From NCBI GenBank assembly GCA_002877875.1, contig PNIE01000070.1:1-28558 (forward strand): DNA of 28,558 nucleotides, written 5' to 3'. Position numbers and translations under genes: made by a program. Of the stretch, positions 23,403-28,558 are shown piece after piece (position 1 is the stretch's first letter; each line of letters begins with the position of its first letter). This DNA is from Caldimicrobium thiodismutans. GTDB lineage: Bacteria; Desulfobacterota; Thermodesulfobacteria; Thermodesulfobacteriales; Thermodesulfobacteriaceae. The notes under the pieces are model-generated. The model did not search any database. It was given only the letters and a program-made list of their open reading frames with translations, and had not been told where the DNA came from.

Positions 23403-25415
23403 TTATCTCAAAGTAACAGCTAATACCTGTTTTAAAGTGGTTTCACCCATAAGAACCTTAAGAATTCCATCTTGTTTCAGCGTATGAAAACCTTTTTCCA
23501 GGGCTATTTTTCTGATCTCGTTAGCAGGAGCTTTTTTAATAATAAGATCTTTAATATCTTCATCGGGAACAAGAATTTCATGAAGAGCAATTCTTCCTTT
23601 AAAACCAGTATAATTGCAAAATTCGCATCCTACTGGTTCATAAAACTTTCCCTTTTCAATCATATCATCAGTTAGAGGTTTTACGGGATGGGTTCCATAT
23701 TCAACTTTAAGTCTTTCAATCTCTTCAGGAGTTGGTTGGTAGGGTTTTTTGCACTTAGGACAAAGTCTTTTGGCCAGTCTCTGGGCAATAATTCCAAGAA
23801 GAGAATCTGCAAAATTATAAGGATCGATCTCCATTCCAAGCAGACGGGTCACTGTCTCTGGGGCAGAATTGGTGTGAAGGGTTGAAAGAACAAGATGTCC
23901 TGTTAAGGAGGCTTCAATAAGAGTGTGGGCCGTTTCCTTATCACGGGTTTCTCCTATCATGATAATATCAGGGTCTGCTCTAAGAAAAGATCTAAGAACC
24001 CTGGCAAAGGTTAATCCTATTTTAGGATTCACTTGAACTTGCCTTAACCCTTCCTGAACAATTTCTACAGGATCTTCTGCTGTCCAGATTTTTTTATTAG
24101 GCTTGTTAAGATATTTCAAACAGGCATGAAGCGTAGTAGTTTTACCAGAGCCCGTCGGACCAACACACAAGATAAGCCCATAGGGAAGATCAAGAATAAA
24201 TTTGAGTTTTTGATAATTTTCCGGAAGCAAATCAATTTCCTCAAGAGATCTAAATTCAATACCACCCAGAATTCTCATTACCACATCTTCATTATTTTCT
24301 ATGGTAGGAATAGTGGCTACCCTTATCTCAAAACTATTTCCATCCTTAGTTCTAAACTTAATTTTGCCATCCTGGGGAAGCCTTCTTTCAGCAATGTCAA
24401 GATTAGCCATTATCTTAATACGGGAAATACATCCTCTCTTTTGATGTTCAGGAATTGTAGTGTATTCAAAACATTCTCCATCAACTCTAAAACGGACAAG
24501 AAGCCCCCTTTTTCCTGTAAGGCTTTCCCAGTGTATGTCTGAAGCTCTCCTTTTGTAAGCCTCTTCAATAATAGAATTTACAAGATTAACTATAGTGCTA
24601 TCTAAGAGTTCCTCTTCACTAACTTCTTCATCCTCTTCAACTGCCTCTATCTGAGAAGATGTCTCCTCAAAGGTTAATTCATAGTATTTTTGAATGGCCT
24701 CTAAAATATCTTCTTTTAAAGCAACAGCCAGATTAACTTCAGGAAGTTGAAGAATTCTTTTTATTTTTTCAATCTTTTCGATATCCTCTGGATTATAAAC
24801 GAAAAGAAAAGTTTTATTTTCCATTTCAAAGGGAATACATAGATTTTCTTCTAAATAATGTTTCTTGACACCAAGAACCCTAGAAATCCTTCTCAATTTA
24901 TTCTGAGACAACAGGACTTTTAAATCATAGGCAGGAAGATGATGATAGTTTTTTAGAGATTCTAATATTTCTGCTTTAGAAATCTTGAGCTCTTCCATAA
25001 GGATGGCTTCTATACTTTTCTCTTGTTCAAGGGCTTTAAAATAGAGTTCTTTAAGCAATTCTAAGCTGAGATTATACTTTGGTAAAAGATATCTAAATCT
25101 TTCAAGGAACTTAAAAGTTTTTAATTTTTCAAGTTTTTCTCTATATTCCTCTCGCGGAAAGGTCTTTAAAAGAATATTATATGTTTTAATTGCCTCAGAG
25201 ATTTGTAAATTTTTTTCCGCAAGCTCTGCCACATATTCTAAGAGGAATCTCTTCGTTGATGATGGTAAAGTTTTTTCTTTTGCCAGTTCTATTAAGTGAT
25301 AAATTAAAAGATTTTCAGAAAAATCCTTAGAAAGGGCTTCCAAGAAGACCTTTATTTCTTCAAGGGCTTCTGGATTCTTTCTTACAAACTCTAGAAAAGT
25401 TTTAAGTTTTTCCAT
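23403..25415 (-). CDS. GspE/PilB-type secretion/pilus ATPase with an extra N-terminal helical region
   Basis: This 670-residue ATPase would power pilus or pseudopilus assembly at the inner membrane. Residues 1-115 are a Leu/Lys/Glu-rich helical region resembling TPR-type repeats and not typical of the family. Residues about 120-255 look like the MshEN/T2SSE N-domain. The catalytic part has Walker A GPTGSGKTTT near 420, the Asp box, Walker B as DPDIIMIGETRD and the His box LVLSTLHTNSAPETVTRL. The C4 metal motif CPKC (near 551) and CEFC (near 596) is present. PilB and GspE cannot be separated by these motifs. No pilin, PilC/GspF, PilT or secretin gene is in the window. The ATG has no clear Shine-Dalgarno; 25 nt separate it from the methyltransferase gene. 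Confidence 0.92.
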   Translation of the reverse strand: MEKLKTFLEFVRKNPEALEEIKVFLEALSKDFSENLLIYHLIELAKEKTLPSSTKRFLLEYVAELAEKNLQISEAIKTYNILLKTFPREEYREKLEKLKTFKFLERFRYLLPKYNLSLELLKELYFKALEQEKSIEAILMEELKISKAEILESLKNYHHLPAYDLKVLLSQNKLRRISRVLGVKKHYLEENLCIPFEMENKTFLFVYNPEDIEKIEKIKRILQLPEVNLAVALKEDILEAIQKYYELTFEETSSQIEAVEEDEEVSEEELLDSTIVNLVNSIIEEAYKRRASDIHWESLTGKRGLLVRFRVDGECFEYTTIPEHQKRGCISRIKIMANLDIAERRLPQDGKIKFRTKDGNSFEIRVATIPTIENNEDVVMRILGGIEFRSLEEIDLLPENYQKLKFILDLPYGLILCVGPTGSGKTTTLHACLKYLNKPNKKIWTAEDPVEIVQEGLRQVQVNPKIGLTFARVLRSFLRADPDIIMIGETRDKETAHTLIEASLTGHLVLSTLHTNSAPETVTRLLGMEIDPYNFADSLLGIIAQRLAKRLCPKCKKPYQPTPEEIERLKVEYGTHPVKPLTDDMIEKGKFYEPVGCEFCNYTGFKGRIALHEILVPDEDIKDLIIKKAPANEIRKIALEKGFHTLKQDGILKVLMGETTLKQVLAVTLR

Positions 25416-25440
25416 TTTTCACTAATTTTATACCATCTTT

Positions 25441-26391
25441 TTAGAGCTTTTGAAGCTTAGCTACAAAAAATCCTACCGCCTTTATTTTATGAGCATAAAA
25501 TCTTTTAGTCTTAGGCATGTCAGGATGAAAGACTTTTTCCATCCACTCTGTAAGACCTGGATAGGAAGGAAGAGGTGATTCCCAGTCAAGGATCTTAACT
25601 CCTCTTTTTCTCAATAAATAATCAACTACAGCCTCATTTTCTTCGGGATTAACAGTGCAAGTACTGTAAACCACTATACCCCCAGGTTTAGTTAGATCAC
25701 ATGCCCTAACAAGAAGCCCCTTTTGGATAGAGGGAAGATTGCTTTTTCCAGAGCCCTTTTGATAAAGGATCTCTCCCTCAAGGCCTACTTTGTATCTTCC
25801 TTCACCAGAACAGGGAGCATCAACCAGCACCTTATCGAATTCAATTCCAAAAGGAAATTCCTCCCCTTTAGATCGGGTTATAATTACTGAGGTAACTCCA
25901 AGCCTTTTAAGATTAGCTGAGAGGGCAGTAAGTCTATCAATCCTCTTATCATTAGCCACAATAATGGCTCTATCCCCAGTCATCATTGCCATTAGAGCTG
26001 TTTTCCCACCAGGGGCTGAACAAAGATCCAGTATAAGCTCTCCAGGTTTAGGATCTAACGCTATCACAGGAAGAGAACTCGTAAGAGTCATAGAATGAAT
26101 TAGTCCCAATCCATATTCTTTAACATTTCCTAAGGATACCTCCTCATTATTAACCACTTTATAAAACTTTGGAATACCCTTTATCTCTTCAATCATAATC
26201 CCCTTCTTTTCAAGGATCTTTAAAAGCTTTTCCTCATCCTCTTCTGATACTTTCAGATTATTTATACGAAAGTATTGTTGATGGGAAATCCTAAGATAGT
26301 TAAGAAATTCTTCAAAGTCTGGAATTATCTCTTGATACCGCGAAAAATAGGCAAGATATTCAAAATTTGAAAAACCTTTATCTTTTCCCAT
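25441..26391 (-). CDS. RsmB/NOP2/Sun-family RNA m5C methyltransferase
   Basis: This 316-residue SAM-dependent enzyme methylates cytosine C5 in RNA. Family features are the opening FRINNLKVSEEDEEKLL, the SAM motif LILDLCSAPGGKTALMAMM, motif IV VDAPCSGEGRY with one catalytic Cys, and motif VI VVYSTCTVNPEENEAVVDYLL with the second Cys (TCT rather than the more frequent TCS). HPDMPKTKRFYAHKIKAVGFFVAKL closes the domain. It lacks the NusB-like N-domain of RsmB and the C-terminal PUA-like extension of E. coli RsmF, so the target (rRNA or tRNA) is undecided. The ATG overlaps the HAD gene by 14 nt and has no strong ribosome binding site. Confidence 0.9.
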   Translation of the reverse strand: MGKDKGFSNFEYLAYFSRYQEIIPDFEEFLNYLRISHQQYFRINNLKVSEEDEEKLLKILEKKGIMIEEIKGIPKFYKVVNNEEVSLGNVKEYGLGLIHSMTLTSSLPVIALDPKPGELILDLCSAPGGKTALMAMMTGDRAIIVANDKRIDRLTALSANLKRLGVTSVIITRSKGEEFPFGIEFDKVLVDAPCSGEGRYKVGLEGEILYQKGSGKSNLPSIQKGLLVRACDLTKPGGIVVYSTCTVNPEENEAVVDYLLRKRGVKILDWESPLPSYPGLTEWMEKVFHPDMPKTKRFYAHKIKAVGFFVAKLQKL

Positions 26392-27031
26392 TTAGAAGAA
26401 GATTTTTTAATTCCTGATGGTTTTTAACAATCAGATCGGCAAGGGAAAGATGCTTAGGCTGCAAAGTGGTGGTTATTCCAATACAGAAAAGCTCTGCCCT
26501 TTTAGCAGCTAAAATCCCTGCAGGGGCATTTTCCACCACGGTAATTTCCTCTTTGGGAGCCTTAAGAGCTTCTTTGGCCTTCAAATAAGGGTCTGGATGA
26601 GGTTTCCTTTTTTCCACCTGATCTCCAGTAATAATTACTTCAAAAAAAGAATGTAATTTCTCAGGAAAGACCTCCTTTAAAATCTCACTGCTTGAAGAGG
26701 TCACTAAGGCAAGTTTTTTCTTTTCTTTTTTTAAGGCAAAGAGTAAATCAGGTACCTCTGGATAAGGCTTTACCTCCTTGGAAAATTTCTCTTTAAAAAT
26801 TTTCTTCTGAAGTTTAAAGACCTTTTCAAAAAATTCCTGAGTAGGATTAACTCCTTTGTTTAAAAAAAGACTTTTAGCACTATCAAGTTCAATGGCTCCT
26901 TCATGCAAAAAAATCTCCTCTTCGGTAAAATCAAGTCCGAATTCTTTAAAGGCAAGAATCCAGGCCTTGGCATGATAAGGCATAGAATCAAGAAGAACTC
27001 CATCTAAGTCAAAAAAAATAAATTCCTTCAT
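26378..27031 (-). CDS. HAD-superfamily hydrolase (beta-phosphoglucomutase-like)
   Basis: This 217-residue phosphatase-type protein has motif I FFDLDGVLLDSMPYH (nucleophile and acid/base Asp pair), a helical C1-type cap at about residues 15-85, motif II LALVTSSSSEILK, motif III Lys in GDQVEKRKPHPDPYLKA and motif IV ITVVENAPAGILAAKRA. This matches the subfamily of phosphoglycolate phosphatase and beta-phosphoglucomutase. In motif IV, VVENAPAG replaces the more usual VIEDSxxG. The substrate cannot be read from the sequence. The start overlaps the YggU stop as ATGA. It is followed, with a 14-nt overlap, by the RNA methyltransferase. Confidence 0.88.
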   Translation of the reverse strand: MKEFIFFDLDGVLLDSMPYHAKAWILAFKEFGLDFTEEEIFLHEGAIELDSAKSLFLNKGVNPTQEFFEKVFKLQKKIFKEKFSKEVKPYPEVPDLLFALKKEKKKLALVTSSSSEILKEVFPEKLHSFFEVIITGDQVEKRKPHPDPYLKAKEALKAPKEEITVVENAPAGILAAKRAELFCIGITTTLQPKHLSLADLIVKNHQELKNLLLNGKR

Positions 27032-27288
27032 AGGGAAAGCCTCTCCATAAGCTCTTTCTCTGTCAAATCTTCAATAGAAATTATTTTTTTTCTTGAGGTC
27101 TTTCCTTTTAGGATTTTAACTTTTTTTGCATCAACCTTTAAAAGCTGGGAAAGAAATTTTATAAGAGCCTCATTGGCTTGATTATTTTCAGGTTTAGCCC
27201 TAAGGGCAATCTCCATTTGATTGGGTTTTTTAAAAGATAAAATGGCATCTTTAGAAGAGGCTGGTTTTACCTTTATATCAAGAAGCAT
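27028..27288 (-). CDS. yggU: DUF167 family protein (YggU-like)
   Basis: This is an 86-residue DUF167/YggU protein. The opening IKVKPASSKDAIL, then ALRAKPENNQANEALIKFLSQLL and the end VKILKGKTSRKKIISI fit the family closely. The small alpha/beta fold is known from structures but has no agreed function. It begins two bases after the yggT stop without its own Shine-Dalgarno, and its stop overlaps the HAD start, so its translation is likely coupled on both sides. The yggT-yggU pair is common across Gram-negative genomes. Confidence 0.9.
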   Translation of the reverse strand: MLLDIKVKPASSKDAILSFKKPNQMEIALRAKPENNQANEALIKFLSQLLKVDAKKVKILKGKTSRKKIISIEDLTEKELMERLSL

Positions 27289-27290
27289 CT

Positions 27291-27569
27291 CTAAGAGGCA
27301 AAACGCAGCTGAAAAATTAGTTCTTTTATAAAATAAATTATAAAAATTACTAAAACAGGGCTTAAATCAAGTCCATAAATGGGAGGTATTATCCTTCTTA
27401 TGGGGCTTAAAACTGGTTCTGTAACCTTATACAAAAATCTAACTAGAGGATGAAAAGGAGAAGGATTAACCCAAGATATTAGGGCTCTTGCCACGATAAT
27501 CCAAATATAAATAGTAAGAAAAAGATCTATTACTTGTAAAAAAGCTCTAAAAAAAGCCTCAAATACCAT
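27291..27569 (-). CDS. yggT: YggT family membrane protein
   Basis: This 92-residue protein has two hydrophobic segments (about residues 5-28 and 65-88) flanking the family core ISWVNPSPFHPLVRFLYKVTEPVLSPIRRIIPP. YggT proteins are small inner-membrane proteins implicated in osmotic tolerance or cell-division/assembly roles in different bacteria; no mechanism is settled. I chose ATG 27569, which overlaps the preceding stop by one base (TAATG), instead of an in-frame TTG at 27593 that would cause a 25-nt overlap. It precedes yggU directly. Confidence 0.88.
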   Translation of the reverse strand: MVFEAFFRAFLQVIDLFLTIYIWIIVARALISWVNPSPFHPLVRFLYKVTEPVLSPIRRIIPPIYGLDLSPVLVIFIIYFIKELIFQLRFAS

Positions 27570-28558
27570 TAGTGGGTCTTCCCAAAAGGACAAATAGGAT
27601 ATCTACATTCAGAGCAATTATAACAATATCCCCCGTGGGCCAATTTTGCTATATCATAGCGGTAGAGTTTTTCTCCTGCAAGGACTCTTGGTAAAACTAA
27701 GTCAAGAACAGTGGCTCTAAAATACATAGCACAGGCAGGGACTCCAAGAACAACTTGACCTTCTGAAAGATAGGCGTAAAGAAACATATTTCCTGGAAGA
27801 ACAGGTGTTCCATATAAATAAATTTCTGGATTTAAGTCTCTTATAGCCAGTTTGGTAACGTCATCGGGATCTATCGACATCCCCCCTGTAACAAGAATTA
27901 ACTCACAACCTCTTTTTAAGAGATTTTCTATATTTTCTTTGATAAATTCTTTATCATCAGGAGCAAAAAGAGGCCCTTCAACCTTAAGGCCAAAAGCTTC
28001 CAATTTAGGAATCATCCTCGGCGCAAAGGCATCCTCAATGCGTCCATAGAACACTTCTGAACCTGTAATCACAAGCCCTGCTTTGTTAAGCTTTTTAGGA
28101 AGAACTCTTAAAACCTTTACTGGATATTCACTACAAATCCTTTCAACCTCTTCTAGAAGGGCCCTTTTAACGACAAGAGGAATTGCCCTCCCTCCAGCAA
28201 TTAGTTCACCCTTCTTTACCCAAAGATTGGTGTGCTTCGTTGAAAGGCTTATTTCACCAAGCATATTAATTCTTAAAAGAGCTTCTGTTTCTATCTTTAG
28301 CAATCCTTCATAGGCAGCTTTAAAGTTAACTTTGCCTTCTCTAATTTCTTCAGACCACTCAACTCCCTCCCCAGCCACTGCTTTAGCTAGACGAATAGCA
28401 GCATCATTTTCGTGAAGTTCATCCTCATCAAGTTCAAGGACATAAATATAATTTTTCCCCAGATCCTTTAGCTTAGGTATGTCCTCTTCCCGAATAATGT
28501 GCCCTTTTTTAAAACGAGCACCTTTGAAAACTCCCGGAACAATTTCTGTAATATCATG
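27569..28558 (-). CDS. Molybdopterin-binding (MoCF-domain) protein with C-terminal Cys cluster (N-terminus beyond the window)
   Basis: The frame is open through base 28558, so at least 329 residues are present and the start lies outside. The visible N-part (GARFKKGHIIREEDIPKL, then GKNYIYVLELDEDELHEND) resembles the first domain of MoeA-like proteins. The MoCF/MogA-type domain follows: LVITGSEVFYGRIEDAF, LILVTGGMSIDPDDVTK and TPVLPGNMFLYAYL. The C-terminus is Cys-rich: GYCYNCSECRYPICPFGKTH, with four Cys arranged CxxCxxCxxxxC, which could bind a metal or an iron-sulfur cluster. The likely role is molybdenum or tungsten cofactor handling. A GTG at 28378 is not the start, since homologous sequence continues upstream. 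It ends in a one-base overlap with yggT. Confidence 0.85.
   Translation of the reverse strand, partial: HDITEIVPGVFKGARFKKGHIIREEDIPKLKDLGKNYIYVLELDEDELHENDAAIRLAKAVAGEGVEWSEEIREGKVNFKAAYEGLLKIETEALLRINMLGEISLSTKHTNLWVKKGELIAGGRAIPLVVKRALLEEVERICSEYPVKVLRVLPKKLNKAGLVITGSEVFYGRIEDAFAPRMIPKLEAFGLKVEGPLFAPDDKEFIKENIENLLKRGCELILVTGGMSIDPDDVTKLAIRDLNPEIYLYGTPVLPGNMFLYAYLSEGQVVLGVPACAMYFRATVLDLVLPRVLAGEKLYRYDIAKLAHGGYCYNCSECRYPICPFGKTH

Noticed and set aside
28376..28378. GTG as the start of the molybdopterin-binding protein
   Set aside because: The frame continues upstream to the window edge with MoeA-like sequence, so this GTG is an internal Val codon.

Overview
The window is a gene-dense, AT-rich bacterial chromosome segment with almost no spacer DNA. 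Genes for LPS core synthesis (kdsB, hldD), lipoprotein N-acylation (lnt), a BamE-like lipoprotein and an AmpG-like permease indicate a Gram-negative cell envelope. Low GC, heavy use of AGA/AAG/AAA codons, Lys/Glu-rich proteins, an L-lactate permease and a standalone MEMO-like protein fit a thermophilic anaerobe of the Thermodesulfobacteria type. This placement is inferred from gene content and sequence style, not from a marker-gene search. I see no rRNA, tRNA, IS element, CRISPR array, prophage or plasmid feature.

Layout. (1) 1-4886, minus strand: an infB operon in transcription order infB, DUF503, rbfA, nrnA, truB (truB runs off the left edge). (2) 5112-9262, plus strand: kdsB, MEMO-like, gltX, a small membrane protein with an in-frame TGA, trpS. 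(3) 9243-16466, minus strand: lactate permease, hldD, corC, lnt, then a weak terminator and a separately promoted ligA. (4) 16637-17830, plus strand: an AmpG-like MFS permease. (5) 17824-19710, minus strand: ctpA followed by a site-2-type M50 protease. (6) 19819-21278, plus strand: BamE-like lipoprotein, pcm and a LOG-like Rossmann protein. (7) 21224-28558, minus strand: a molybdopterin-binding protein (5' end outside the window), YggT, YggU, HAD hydrolase, m5C RNA methyltransferase, GspE/PilB-type ATPase, beta-CASP nuclease and an RsuA/RluB-type pseudouridine synthase.

Most of the content is housekeeping: translation initiation and ribosome maturation (IF-2, RbfA), RNA modification (TruB, RluB-like, Nop2/Sun-like), aminoacylation (GluRS, TrpRS), envelope biogenesis and proteolysis. 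Within operons, genes abut or overlap by 1-29 nt, and all three convergent gene pairs overlap at their 3' ends.

The most interesting item lies between gltX and trpS at 8089-8286. It is a 65-codon frame with a strong Shine-Dalgarno, an N-terminal membrane helix and an in-frame TGA at codon 30. About 20 nt after the TGA is a 7-bp hairpin with a GGA loop, which fits the geometry of a bacterial SECIS. This is a candidate small membrane selenoprotein that ordinary gene calling would miss. A second notable structure is a perfect 10-bp hairpin spanning the ctpA stop and the M50 protease start, which looks like a translational-coupling device.
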